Shown: positions 9,060 through 20,111, counted from the first letter of the stretch. The stretch is DNA of 64,000 nucleotides from Deroplatys truncata (GCA_030765065.1 CM060983.1:231155528-231219527), one strand, 5' to 3'. The notes: generated by a model from the letters alone, not told the origin. Program-made: numbers and translations.

Positions 9060-10640
9060 TTCACTTCGCCTTATTTATTCCTTTGTCCAATCCAATCACG
9101 TTTTATTTTCACCAATCACAAATCGTCTTATTTTCTCCAATCATAACATGCCACGTCACTTCCTGCCTTCCTTTTTACACAAGCATTATATTTCCGCGCT
9201 CTTTTGTGTTTTCAACTTTCGTGTTAGTTACTTGGCTGCTTCCATTCTCGTTCAAGGTGTGATATTTATTTTTTCTTTTGTGAAATCTTCTTGAACACGC
9301 GCGTCCGCCATCTTGTTTAGTTTTCACAACATCAAATCTCATCGTCACCATCTGTCGCATTCGGCATCTTTCGCATGTTGACCCTAACCTCAAATCTCTT
9401 CGTCCCTCGACTTCTTGCCTCCGTCATCTTGTTTAGTTCCCATTTTCACCACTACGCTTCCGCCATCTTGGTTTAAGTTCTCCACGTTTACCTCATATTT
9501 TTTAACCTGGGCTTCCTGCCTGCGCCATCTTGTTTAGTTCCCATTTTTACCACCGTGCCTCACATCTCCTCGTCCCACCCTTGCCTCCGCCATCTTGGAT
9601 TTAGTTCCCCTTTTTACGTCCTGTTTTAACCTAAAAATCAACCTCTAATCTCATCGCCCCCCACCTCTTGCGCCCGCCATGTTCACCACTAACCTCGAAA
9701 TCTCCTCGTCCTTAAACTTTTTGTCTTTGTAATCTTGTTTGCTTCCCATTTTCGCCACCGCGCCTCACATCTCCTCGTCCACACCATTGCCTTCGCCATC
9801 TTGGATTTCGTTCCCATGCTTACGTCCTGTTTTAACCTAAAAATCTTAACCTCAAATCTCCTTACCATCCTCTTGCGTCCGCCATCTTGTTTAGTTCACA
9901 CGTTGGCCACCGCATCTCCTTGTCGCCGACCCTCCGCCATTTTTAGTTCCCACTATTTTAACCTCAAAATCTGCTCTTCTAAGCTCTTGCTTCCGCCATC
10001 TTCTTTTAGTTACCATTCTCACCACCGCGTCTCCTTGCCCCCACCTCTTGCGTCCGCCATGTTGACCACTAACCTCAAAATTTCCTCGTCCTTAGACCTC
10101 TTGTCTCCGCCATCTTGTTTAGTTCCCATTTTCAGCCCATCTCTCTATCCACTCAAGGAAACTACCATCCAACGTTCAAAAATTGCTGATGAGTTCTGGA
10201 GAGGCTTTTGCAAATCTTGTTGGTAGGAAAACTTACCTTTCCCATCACCTCCAATATACCCCACTCACACCTTTTTCTTTCCACCAATCATAATCTCTCA
10301 TATTCTTACCAATCAACAACTTTCATTTGTTCCTTTCCACCAATAACATCACTTCTTATTCCCACCAATCACAACTTCACACGTCACTTTCTGTTATACT
10401 TTTTATCCCTCGTTCGCCATCTTTTCCCTCTTTCAGTCCCGACCTCCGCACAGACAACACCTCACCGCTCCGCTCCTCTCCATCACGTGTCCTCCATACT
10501 CTTTCATCTTCCTTCCTTCATCTTCCACCCGAATTAACGAAACAATCACATTTCGTCTTATTTTTACCAATCAAAACACTCCACGTCACTTCCTCTTTTT
10601 CGTTCATCTTTCCCTAATCCTCAATTCTTTTATCTCGTCC
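9060..10640. repeat. Degenerate repeat field with CGCCATCTTG and CCAATCA motifs
   Basis: About ten copies of (T/C)CGCCATCTTG(TTTAGTTC) lie between 9307 and 10430, and many CCAATCA or ACCAATCA motifs lie at 9090-9150 and 10240-10590. CGCCATCTTG matches the core recognised by YY1/Pho-type zinc fingers, and CCAAT is the NF-Y core. Open frames here are low-complexity by-products. Ordering is irregular and the period is loose (about 60-110 bp). Confidence 0.6.
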
Positions 10641-10675
10641 CGGATTATCGTTAATCCAATTGGCTATTCCGGGAC
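10637..10675. repeat. Imperfect palindrome at gypsy truncation point
   Basis: GTCCCGGA (10637-10644) pairs with TCCGGGAC (10668-10675). An inner palindrome GGATTATCGTTAATCC lies within. It sits within 10 bp of the last recognisable gypsy codon and may be the terminus of another small element or a breakpoint structure. Confidence 0.5.
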
Positions 10676-10680
10676 TTATA

Positions 10681-13414
10681 CTACTTGTATCTGTTACCTC
10701 TAGAGGACTTTGGGAAAGGCCCCAAGATATCTATGGAGAACCTTTCTCCTATATAGTTGACCTTTATGGGTTGCATTAAACCTGCGGGTCGCTGATTAAC
10801 TGGACCTTTTCGTTGCTGACAGGAAGTGCATCTTCTTACATAATTTTGTATGTCCCTCTTCATTCCAATCCAATAGTAATGTGAATTAATTTTGTGAAAA
10901 GTTTTTGAAAACCCGAAGTGTCCTCCTAGCGGATCGTCATGACTATTATATAGTATTTCCTGCTTTAAACTATCAGGTACTACTAACAAGTGCATGTTCC
11001 CTGTACTACCAGCATTTTTTCGGTACAGGACATTCGATTTCAGCACGTATGTTGCAGCTTGTCGTGCTAGTTTAGCATTCGCTGTACCCGGCTGTCTTAC
11101 GGCTTGTATTAGGGGTTTTAGCTGGGGATCCTCTTGTTTTTTAGCTAATTCTATGGGTTCTATGAGACAGATAATTCTGTCTTCCTGCTCTTGTGCTGTT
11201 TCGGGTTCAGGGGGGTCTATTGGCATTCTAGACAAACAATCTGCGCCCTTATGTTTAATCCCTGATTTATGTTGAATTGTGTAGTCAAATTCTTGCAGCA
11301 TTAAGCTGTAACGTGCCAGTCTACCTGTTAGATCTCTCAACCTATTTAGGTGGCACAGGCAAGCATGGTCTGTAACTACGGTTACAGGGTAACCATATAT
11401 GTACTGGTGGAACTTCGAAAAACCGTACATAACTGCTAACAGCTCTTGTTCCGAAACGCTATAGTTCTTTTCAGCTTTGATTAGACTTCTAGACACAAAG
11501 CCTACTGGGTGCATTTTTCCATCTCGTTCTTGGAGGAGGCAACTGCCTATACCGTGCATGCTGGCATCGCAGTTCATTTGGGTTTTGGCTCCCGGCATAA
11601 AATGTGCCAACACCGGAGCCCTAACCATTAAATCCTTCAGCTTTTGGAAGGTTTCTTGCTGTTCTTGGCCCCATTCAAACTTTTGGTCTGCCTTTGTTAG
11701 TTCGTTTGGTGGCCTCGCGATCGCTGCAAAGTTATTAATGAACCTCCTGTAGAAAGAAAATAAACCTAAGACCTGCCTTACTTCTTTGACGTTCCTAGGC
11801 GTTCTGAGCTGTGTAATAGCTTGAATTTTGTCTTTATCAGGTTTTATGCCTGCTGCCGATACTTCATATCCTAGGAGTTTTATTTTGTCCATACCGAAAA
11901 AAACATTTTCGGGGTTTTAGCTTAAACGTATGTTGTTCTAATTTCTTAAATACTGCTTCCAGGTTTGCCAACAAGTCCTGAAATGCATTTGCGAACACTA
12001 TTATATCGTCTAGATATATGAGTGCTTTTTCGTATCGCAGGTCGCCTAACAGTTTATTTCCGATCTCTGTGAATGCTCTAGGGGCATTCGCGAGCCCGAA
12101 GCTCAAGGTTTGGAATTCGTACTCTCCGTCTGACGTACAAAAGGCCGAATATTTCTTACTTTCTTGAGCTAGAGGTACTTGGAAGTATGCACTTAGCAGG
12201 TCAAGCGTACAGTAAAATTTTGAACCTCCTAAATAGCTAAGTAGGTCGTCAATCAGTGGTAAGGGATAGGCGGATGCAGCTGTTTGTGCATTGAGTTTTC
12301 TGTAATCTACACAAAACCGATATTCTCCTGATTTCTTTTTGACCAAAATTACTGGTGAGCACCAGCTACTCTGTGAGTCTTTTATTATCCCAGCCTCTTT
12401 CATTTCTTCGAATTGTTGGTTTATTATTTCCCGCTGTTTATGGGACACCCTGTATGGCTTCTGCCTAATTGGTGTCGTGTTTGTCAACTCTATTTTTAAC
12501 TCCGCAATGTTTGTTGTCCCTAACTCTTGTAGGCTAGTGGCGAAGGTATGGCTGTACCTGTCGAGTAAATTTTGTAGCTGTTCGTGTTGTCCTGGTTCTA
12601 GCCGTGAATTAATATTAAATTTGGCGTCTTTGATGTCTATTTGTTTTGCTGTCTCACGTGTGAAAGTGTCTGCCTGGACTAATGCAACTTCGTGTACGAG
12701 TGCTAGTGTTGTCCCTTTAAATATTCTCTGAGGGGCGGCGGTATTATTGTGGACTTGTATCTTTTGATTTTGATTATTATTGCACAGACCCGGTATAATG
12801 TTAATGTGTTTTTTCTGCATAGTGTTAATGCATGGTTCCAGTAACAATGTGTTTGTAGGAAGTGAGGGTATTTTGACGTCTATCTGTGTGGTTGCAAATG
12901 GAAGGATTTCTACGTCATGCTGACATGTTGCTTTAATTTTTGTCTCTTCAGCATCTGCTTCAAGTGTAATTTGCATGAGAGGACATTCTCGCTTTCGCTG
13001 GCAGCTTACCGTGACCTTCTTCGAATTTTGCAGTGTTAGTGTAATTGTGTTGTTCCCTAGATCTATAACGGCTTGGTGTTTCTGAAGGAAGTCCATGCCC
13101 AGCAATAAACTATGCGGGAAGTGTTTTACTACTATTAGTTGTTCTTTGAATTCCACGTCACCCATTTGGAAGTTAGTGTTAGTTTGGTATTGTGCAGCAA
13201 GTAAATTGTTATTTGCAGCTCGCAAAATCATATTTGGGGGGTGCTGGTTGCTTGCTTGTACCTACCAGGTCGTCATTGATTATGCTTACTGAGCTGCCTG
13301 TGTCTATGAGAATGTCGATCCTTGTCCCTGCTAATGTTCCTATAGTTTTTAATGTGTTCCCAGGGTTGATGTTTTCTGTTATGCTTGTTACCGCGGCCCT
13401 TATGGGGGTGATTT
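10681..13414 (-). pseudogene. pol: Ty3/Gypsy pol: protease, RT, RNase H, integrase zinc finger; truncated and frameshifted
   Basis: The pol frame opens after a TAA at 13415-13413, in the +1 phase relative to gag. The protease active site ILIDTGSS is at about 13300, the RT has FGLANAPRAF and the catalytic IYLDDIIVFA (about 12010), and RNase H follows with MNCDASMHGIG, EQELLAVM and HKGADCLSR. The HHCC integrase zinc finger is HDDPLGGHFGF...CTSCQQRK. The integrase core stops after SIDILGPFPKSSRGNRYK at 10681, so the catalytic D,D,E region and 3' LTR are missing. One extra base in the G6 run 13236-13241 and one in the A7 run 11897-11903 shift the frame twice. Confidence 0.93.
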
Positions 13415-14337
13415 ATTCGAGGCTGCGCGTGAAAATTTGCATTCCTCCTTCGTGTCTGGCAATTAGCGATTACGTGGCCTACCCGTTTGCAGTAGGCACA
13501 CACAGGCCTCGCGGACACCATTCTTCTTTGACTATAGCCGCTGGGGGCCTGTCCGTAATTGCTAACGGATTGATGCTGTGGATTGTAATTCTGGGGTGGA
13601 GGGCGGGGGTTCATTGTCAGGTTTTGCACCTGTTTTGCTAACTCACCCACCATCTTTGACATCTCTGATACCTGCTTCTGGAGGGTATCGTCTGGCATGC
13701 TAGGGGGAATTCCCTGTGCATCGATTAGGTCTACCCTTTTTCCTGCTAGGTAGCGGGCTGATTCTACCCTGCGGACGAACTGTATGAGAGCGTCCACTGT
13801 TTGTGGGTTGTAGGGCAGTACCTGTTCTATTAGTGATGGTTTAAGGCCCCTCACGATGTGTTTTACCCGTTCCTTCTCTGTCATTTCGGGGTTGACTAGA
13901 TCACACAGAGCTATAATGTCATAAGCGTATTGCTCTGTGGGCTCACTAAGGTTCTGCACCCTATGCCTTAATCTGACCTCCATCATTTCCTCCTCTGCCG
14001 CGTGAATGAAGGCTTTTAATAACCCCTGCTTCAATGTTTCCCATTGGGCGTCCCTATTTCTATGGGCAAAGGTTTTGTACCAGTTTAGTGCGGTACTATT
14101 AAGGTAGCATGGTAAATACTGCGCCTTATGCTGGTCATCCCAATTATTGGCACGCGCTATCAACTCAAACTTATGGAGATAGTCCCTTACACTTTCCCTT
14201 GGTTTCCCCGCGAGGCTACCCGGATCCAATGGTGGACGGCTAAAGTGCATGGGTTGAGGTGCTTCACTTACCCTTCTACTTAAAACAGGTGAGTCCATTT
14301 TACTCATAGTATTTGTGTGTTCGTCTCCCTTATTCAT
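13273..14337 (-). CDS. gag: Ty3/Gypsy Gag (capsid and zinc knuckle)
   Basis: 354-codon open frame. The retrotransposon capsid region spans roughly residues 35-200 (SVRDYLHKFELIARANNW, CYLNSTALNWYKTF, VRLRHRVQNLSEPTEQYAYD, NPEMTEKERVKHIVRGLKP). A CCHC zinc knuckle CAYCKRVGHVIANC sits near residue 285, followed by a basic tail. The frame overlaps pol by about 140 nt, so Gag-Pol would need a +1 frameshift. It forms the particle shell and packages RNA. A separate short frame covers the N-terminus just upstream. Confidence 0.9.
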   Translation of the reverse strand: MNKGDEHTNTMSKMDSPVLSRRVSEAPQPMHFSRPPLDPGSLAGKPRESVRDYLHKFELIARANNWDDQHKAQYLPCYLNSTALNWYKTFAHRNRDAQWETLKQGLLKAFIHAAEEEMMEVRLRHRVQNLSEPTEQYAYDIIALCDLVNPEMTEKERVKHIVRGLKPSLIEQVLPYNPQTVDALIQFVRRVESARYLAGKRVDLIDAQGIPPSMPDDTLQKQVSEMSKMVGELAKQVQNLTMNPRPPPQNYNPQHQSVSNYGQAPSGYSQRRMVSARPVCAYCKRVGHVIANCQTRRRNANFHAQPRINHPHKGRGNKHNRKHQPWEHIKNYRNISRDKDRHSHRHRQLSKHNQ

Positions 14338-14578
14338 GGCTAACTTTTTCTACCCTACTTGTGCTTGGGCTAGAAGTGTTAACGATCTTGCCGGAGCGGA
14401 GACGTATTTGATTTGCCGTCTCAGCATGTGCCGCGATCTCGTTTAAAATTCCTTTCAAATCTGTGATTAGAAATTCTTGGAATTTAAATTGTTCCCCCTG
14501 TCTAGCTGCTAATTCTGCGCACAGATTTCTAATCTCTTTAGTAGTAGGACTAGTAGAGTTTTGAGCAGGTTCAGCCAT
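14330..14578 (-). CDS. Gypsy Gag N-terminal segment in separate frame
   Basis: 82 codons starting MAEPAQNSTSP, predicted helical (ELAARQGEQFKFQEF). It overlaps the start of the main gag frame by 8 nt in a different phase. Either it is the true Gag N-terminus cut off by a 1-nt indel near 14335 or it is a short upstream ORF. It starts 275 nt after the 5' LTR, as expected for a gag start. Confidence 0.6.
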   Translation of the reverse strand: MAEPAQNSTSPTTKEIRNLCAELAARQGEQFKFQEFLITDLKGILNEIAAHAETANQIRLRSGKIVNTSSPSTSRVEKVSHE

Positions 14579-14853
14579 GCATAATAACTTAAATGTACTA
14601 CACTAAAACAATATACATAAGTTGAGAAAAGTTAAAAAAAATAAGCTATATTCTGTGTCGGTGACTCATGATGCAAAGGGTGGGAGGGATAACCTCAGGT
14701 AAAAGGTTATCCCAAAATGAGGCGTGTTTTACACCTTGCAAAAAGAAAAGTGAAAAAAAAATTGATTACATCCCCTGGCTGGAAGAGGTAAGGATGTTTT
14801 CCCCAATTATACTCGGTGAGTCCGCCACATTGTAGCTGGCGCCTACACCAAAT
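14579..14853 (-). other. Gypsy 5' leader between LTR and gag
   Basis: Noncoding, containing the primer-binding site and two A/T runs. It would carry the packaging signal. No structure was verified. Confidence 0.5.
14841..14850 (-). promoter_or_regulatory. Probable gypsy primer-binding site
   Basis: On the minus strand TGGTGTAGGC starts 3 nt after the LTR terminus (...TTACA, then ATT). A PBS starting TGG and placed right after an LTR end is canonical, because TGG pairs with the CCA end of a tRNA. The primer tRNA is not identified. Confidence 0.55.
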
Positions 14854-15340
14854 TGTAACACCCCACGGGGGTGATTACCCCCCACAGTAGGTGATTACAC
14901 AGGGGGGTTGGTAGCTCAGAGGTAGGGGGAGAATGCGTTGGTACCGGGGTGGTAGGCAGGCCAGGGTGGCGTTCTAGGATAGGGTGTATTTAAATAAAGC
15001 ACAGGGGATGCATTGGCCCAATAAATTATACTGTTGCTTTAAGTGTGCGTACATTCAGTTTGGGGTGAAGCCCCGGCAAGTCAATAGAACTTAGATAGAG
15101 ACGCATGCTTACCTGGTTAACTGGTGGCGAGTATGACAACTGATCTTTGACTACTTTCTCGTAACTCTCTATCACTGCCCGCGATAACCGCCTGGCAATT
15201 CTCTGGCAACTCTCTGATAACTCTCCCGTGGCAACTCTCACGAGGCAACTCACACGACCGAGTCAAAACCCTGTAGTATAAATACCTACAGAAGCGCTGA
15301 CTCAGCGTTGTGCAGCGTGGACGTGTACCTGAATTCCACA
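14854..15340 (-). repeat. 5' LTR of the Gypsy element (outer boundary approximate)
   Basis: The + strand begins TGTAACACCCCAC at 14854, which is the inner LTR edge. The body has CAACTCTC-type short repeats (15180-15250) and a TATA-like TATTTATA on the minus strand near 15275. The outer TG end cannot be set because the 3' LTR copy is absent. Confidence 0.6.
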
Positions 15341-15880
15341 CTTGCGCTGGTTTACGAAATATGTTGCAATTTTCAATGCTCAACCTGGTCCGCTACAATA
15401 TATCTTCTTTCTTGAGAAAGTGCATGTCAATATATTGCTGAACAGACATTTGTGCCATCTGCTACTAGAAGAGAAGCAATTGCTCTATGTGACAACCAGA
15501 CATCCCCACTTACATGTCGCGTTCCAGTTTGCTCACGGTCTGAACCACTAGTGTTTCATCTGCACTTGTCCACACTTAAATGCAATTCTAGCACATACTT
15601 TTTGATTAATTTCAGATTTGAGGACTGTCAAGGTGATGTTAAGGATGTCTATGTTTTGTATTGTTTTACATGAACATCAGGGGATTTTTAATCTATTATT
15701 AGGAACAGCCAGGGCTGTAAAAATTACAGTTATAAGGGTTAAAGCAAAAGACCACCATAAAAATTTTCTGGTTCATTTTTAATAATAAAATCATAAAGAA
15801 TTGCAAAGGTAGATTTAATGAACTATTTCATTGGAGGTTTAAAAAGTTCTGTGTACAAAGTAGTGTAAGCCAGGTAATAG
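15341..15880. other. No recognisable feature
   Basis: AT-rich sequence between the gypsy LTR and a Penelope fragment. Short ORFs (up to 73 codons) have no recognised motif. Confidence 0.45.
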
Positions 15881-15899
15881 TTGTTAAAAAGGTCAAGAG

Positions 15900-16110
15900 A
15901 CACAAAGAAACGCACAACTCCACCAACCTGGAAACTCGGAGAAAGTATTAAATTAAATTACCACTCATGGCTGTACAACTTTTGTAAAATCTTTATCAAA
16001 AACATGATTCTAGTTCCTCAGAATAGATACAACCTAAAGAAACTACCGAAACAACTGATACTTTAAAGTTACACATCTGGAGTATAAAAACCAATGGTAA
16101 ATACTGCATT
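15900..16110 (+). pseudogene. Penelope-like retroelement fragment (region before GIY-YIG)
   Basis: The plus strand encodes IKLNYHSWLYNFCKIFIKNM then PQNRYNLKKLPKQL, which resembles the linker between RT and the GIY-YIG endonuclease of Penelope elements. A broken SGV-K pair follows where GIY would start. The reading frame has a stop before the segment and the fragment ends at the (AT)n tract. Confidence 0.5.
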
Positions 16111-16112
16111 AA

Positions 16113-16122
16113 AGTATGTATG

Positions 16123-16174
<52 letters not shown>
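16113..16174. repeat. (GTAT)n/(AT)n microsatellite
   Basis: GTATGTATGTA passes into about 50 bp of pure alternating TA. Confidence 0.95.
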
Positions 16175-16176
<2 letters not shown>

Positions 16177-16404
16177 AAAAAATAAAATAAACCTCCAATG
16201 AGCACACAAGCGAACAGTTCCTCAATATTAAATATAAAGAAATAGGTAAATGTGCAGTTGTCACACATTTATGGGACTTCATTCACAAAATAGACTGTGC
16301 TACACTAAAAAAATATGCCAGTCTCCCATTACACATGGCTACCTGGGAGAAAGTCTTCATCACCAAGTTTATTAATTTTCAATTGGCGGATATATCACAC
16401 TTAT

Positions 16405-16585
16405 ATATGACTCGAAGTTTACCGAAGTTTAAATTTTCATACCTGCTTGCAAATCTAGTCTTACTGTAGTTGACATTTTCACTCCCACTTTCAAATCCGG
16501 CTGTAAAGATGTTGACATATTCACACGTACTTCCGAATTCATTTCTATAGGTTGATATTTTCAACCTACTTCTAATTCCAGTGCT
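16405..16585. repeat. Degenerate 42-bp minisatellite, about four copies
   Basis: The minus-strand translation shows a 14-residue period (EFGSTCEYVNIFTA, GFESGSENVNYSKT, RFASRYENLNFGKL, plus a weaker first copy). DNA shows recurring GTTGACATTTTCA-type blocks 42 bp apart. The 84-codon ORF containing it has no known domain and is probably fortuitous. Confidence 0.55.
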
Positions 16586-16589
16586 ACAG

Positions 16590-17075
16590 AAGTCGCCAAC
16601 ACTAGTAGGCCTTACTTTATAGAGGAAAGGCATTTCAAAATGTGTTAAGTTTGGTAAGTGTAAATTGACTTTAAAATTAGTAATTATCTCTGTTGTATCA
16701 TGAACAATTTAATTCGAAAATAAAAACCCAAATAATTATTAATTCCATATTAAATATGCAGTATCTATTAAGGATGCAGCTTTAAGATTCTGCAAAATTC
16801 CTCCTGCAGACTCTCCGTATGTAGATCTTAAGTTTTGCTCCATGTTTATGAGAAATAAAATGAGCTACAGCAAAAAATGTCAAACTCTTTAAAATACAAA
16901 ATTTGTGTAAAGTTTTACTTTCTCTAGACATTTTAATAGCAAGTCCAGGAAATTGAAATTGAGTTTCATTTATGTACGCTGTATAACTGCTGTGCTCCTT
17001 AACATCCCATTCTATATTAGGCATGAAAGACAGTAAATTTTGCTCAGAGGCCTCTTTATCAGGCTTGAGGTTCTT
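16590..17075. other. No recognisable feature
   Basis: AT-rich intergenic DNA. An 80-codon minus ORF (16782-17024) has no recognised motif. Confidence 0.45.
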
Positions 17076-17079
17076 TCGC

Positions 17080-17245
17080 GTGCCATAAATCTACGACACA
17101 GGACCACTGGCTTTATTTCCCTTCCAAATTAAGCCACGCTAAGGATTTTTATGCCCGAAAAAAATCCATCGCCCTGCTCCAGGTTTGAACCTGCGACCTT
17201 GCAAGTACAGGAAGCATCGTGTTCCAACCTTAAACTATACATCAA
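17080..17245 (-). mobile_element. tRNA-derived SINE fragment
   Basis: The minus strand has GGTCGCAGGTTCAAACCTGG, a T-arm with B-box, preceded by a tRNA-like CTTGCAAG stretch, and followed by a SINE body (CCATCGCCCTGCTCC side). The A-box region is degenerate, so it is probably not an active tRNA gene. Confidence 0.55.
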
Positions 17246-17389
17246 GATTTCATTGGAAATACATGTAGCGCGGAGTCTGTATAAACTTGTTTCTGTGAAT
17301 CCGTTAACTCAAAAATGAAAAGTTGAATAAATATCGAAGTTGGTAGTTCAACACTTCCCAAAGCTGCAAAGTTAAGATTTTCGAGAGAA

Positions 17390-17780
17390 TCCACTACCCT
17401 AACCACTCTGTATATTCAAACGTTTTCCGTTTGATTTTCTCAAAAATGGCTCCTAATGGCTTTGATTAAAATGCATGTGTTTAAGATACTTTCATATGTA
17501 AAAAATGTATACCTTGAATTTTATGTTAATAGTCTGTTAGTCCCTTTGTCTGATGATATGCAATTTTGTATTGCTGTTAAGCCATAAGAAAATGTCACAA
17601 TTTTAATCATAAAAAATGTAATGACTTTTTTTACTCTTCTACAAAATGTACTTAAAAACACCTCTTTTTACTTCTTGTTAATACAAATAAACGTTCAGTA
17701 TAGGTATAAGGAAAGTACAGTAAGCTAAAGTGACTTACTGTATAATGGCTTTGAAATGCTATTCACTTTGCATGAAAAAG
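17390..17780 (+). repeat. Unclassified dispersed repeat X, copy 1
   Basis: Shares TCAAAAATGGCT, TTTGATTAAAATGC and AATTTT...AATAGTCTGT...AGTCC blocks in the same order with copies at 19035 and 30765. It is the most divergent copy. No terminal repeats or coding region seen. Confidence 0.4.
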
Positions 17781-17984
17781 GAAGAAAGAAAAAAGACAAA
17801 TTAATAGTGACTTGCAGTTGAGAAAAGTATGTATAAGCTATTTCAAAATTTAAACCAATGACAAAGAATATATCTGAAATAGTTAATGCCATAAAAAATG
17901 TTATTTGACGTAAACTGCGTAGCAAGATTTTGTCTAACTCTTATGGTTTACCAATTATCCCTTTCCTACCCCACCCATTATAGT

Positions 17985-19030
17985 GTGCAGATGTGGGTGG
18001 GTTTACTATTCCATTGGTTTCTTAATTTGCACTTTGAATTTACCACTCAGGCCAGGCTGTGACAGTGTGCACGTTCTGGTCTATGGTAGATGCATGACGA
18101 ATCTGGTGTATGGAGGCAGAATGTTAAAGTTTTTAACTCTGTGTTTGTGGATGAAAACCTTCTCCCATACGGCGAGTTCTAGAAGATGGTTTACTTTTAA
18201 TAGTTCAGAGCTTGTCTATTTCGTGGTTGATTTCCCTAAAGTATGCTGCAATGGCTGATTTGTCTGTTTATATTTTATGTTCCGGATATTTGTTTGTAGC
18301 AGATGTTTATATTGCACTTGGTTTTTATGACATATAATTTATTACATTTTTGGCAGTTAATCTTGTACTTCCCAGGTTTGCAAGTTTTTGGTACCTGATC
18401 TTTGGGAAGTGCTGTCAACAGATTTTTCAAGTTGAATTTATTTTGAGGGATTAGGATTATGTTGTGTTTTGAAAACACCTTTTGGAACCTGTTATTTAAA
18501 AGTGGGGTGAAATGTGTATTTCCTAGTTTTCTTCCGACGGTGTTAAGGTAATGTTATTGCTGATTTCTTTGTTTCATCTGAATTTTTGTATGTTGCTGTC
18601 TATCATTCTTGAGTGAAGCTCATTCACAATTGCTCTTATGGTGATTTGCTGTTACTCTTTCTTGTATTCATCTTTGCTTAAAGTGTACTAAACTGTTGAA
18701 AATTGTCTGCTCGTGTGAGTTTGGGTTAAAACTATTTATTTGATGTAGTTTTCAGTGTGAGTGGGTATTTTGTATATCCCAAAGGAAAGTCTGTCTTCAT
18801 CTCTAAGTATTTTTATATCCAGAAAGGCAGGTCTCCATCTTTCTCTATTTCTGCAGTGAACTTGATGGCTTGGTCTTGTAAAATAAACAACTTTAAGGCA
18901 TTCTGAACAAGTTTTTTGGGTATTATTATGATAATGTCATTCACATATGGAAATCAAACTTTGAAGATATTGGAGAAAGCCTTGGTTACGTTTGCCTTAA
19001 AGCTGTTAAATTTACAAGAGCATCCCTGCT
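17985..19030 (-). pseudogene. Penelope-like retroelement: RT C-terminus and GIY-YIG endonuclease, decayed
   Basis: The minus strand reads IKFTAEIEKDGDLPF, LDIKI and IYKIPTHTENYI (about 18880-18740), matching the C-terminal RT block of Penelope proteins (LPFLD...IYRKPT). Further downstream come KFNLKNLLTALPKDQVP, GKYKINCQKCNKLYV (about 18430-18300), a GIY-YIG endonuclease start with the Cys pair. Several stops and frameshifts are present. The 5' RT half is missing. Confidence 0.75.
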
Positions 19031-19034
19031 CCCT

Positions 19035-19580
19035 AAACTACCCTTTATATGGAGCATTTTTCTTCAGTTTTCATTTTCTCAAAAATGACTAATGATCTTC
19101 ATTAATATACCATATGTTTATATCTGCATACCAGAATTTATATATTAAATTTTCGTTGAATAGCCTGTGTAGTTCTCATCATTCTGAATGACTTTTATAA
19201 CTGATAAACTAAGGAGATAGTTAGTCTTGCTACAGAAATAATGTAAATTTCATTAAACCACACAATTTATACGAGATAAAATTGTTTGTGGGATTAATCA
19301 CTTCCAAGACATTCTTTATTATTGCTTTGAGTTTTCCAACACATATACTTTATTGAAGTGGTAAGTTGTTACTGCATTTTTTCTCGTGGTCATGCAAGGA
19401 GTAGGTAGTGGGACGTCAATGCTATCACATACTGATTAGCTTTTTAAGATGTTGACTATTCTTTAGTCTGTGGTATCCTTATACTTCAACATGTAAATGT
19501 ATAGTGATTAAGAAGTAGATAGAAAAATAAACTTGTAAGAATATTTTAGAAGAGTGAGTAGAGAAGGTCATGTGAATCCA
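19035..19580 (+). repeat. Unclassified dispersed repeat X, copy 2
   Basis: Shows the order CCTAAACTACCCTTTATATGG, ...AATTTTCGTTGAATAGCCTG, ...GACTTTTATAAC, ...GATTAAGAAGTAGATAG, ...GTAGAGAAGGTCATGTGAAT. The same blocks occur in the same order at 30765-31360. No ORF. Confidence 0.6.
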
Positions 19581-20111
19581 ACACATCATGTTTTAGTGAA
19601 AATCATTAGTTATATTTGAAACATCCCATGCAGATTGTTAATGATCTTCATTTCATATTTGAGAGTTTGTGAAAAAGATTCCAGTGGTTGCTGACTATAT
19701 TGGCTTTTTGATAACCACTTTGTTATGAATGTACTTTCTTGCCAAGTATAACCAACAAGGAATTGCTTGCAAAACTAATTTGTATACTGCTATCAAAGCA
19801 GACTGGGAAATTGATGTAATTCTTAGTGAATGTACTACCACAAACATCAGGTTAGGTTTACTATTAACATGTTTTTTATTTGAAAGTTTTGATTAATTCT
19901 TTAGTGATGCTGTACATTAATAAAACTGCTTCGCTGTAATGAACTTGGAGGTTGCTCTACATGAATTTGTAACTACTGTTGAGGAGGTGCTCCTTATTAC
20001 TCTACATGTGCCTACCTATTGCTAGCATACAGTTATTCTGTTTCCAGATTTCATTCCCTTTCATTCTTTTATCATAGTAATTAATGATGATAAATTCTCT
20101 TAACATTTCAG
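19581..20111 (+). other. Intron upstream of the zinc-finger exon
   Basis: Noncoding and AT-rich. It ends in a pyrimidine-rich tract (TTTCATTCCCTTTCATTC) and AACATTTCAG, a good 3' splice site at 20109-20111. The upstream exon(s) are not identifiable in this window. Confidence 0.6.

Noticed and set aside
9735-10617. Plus-strand ORFs of 96-163 codons
   Set aside because: Low-complexity translation of the CCATCTTG/CCAATCA repeat field, without recognisable motifs.
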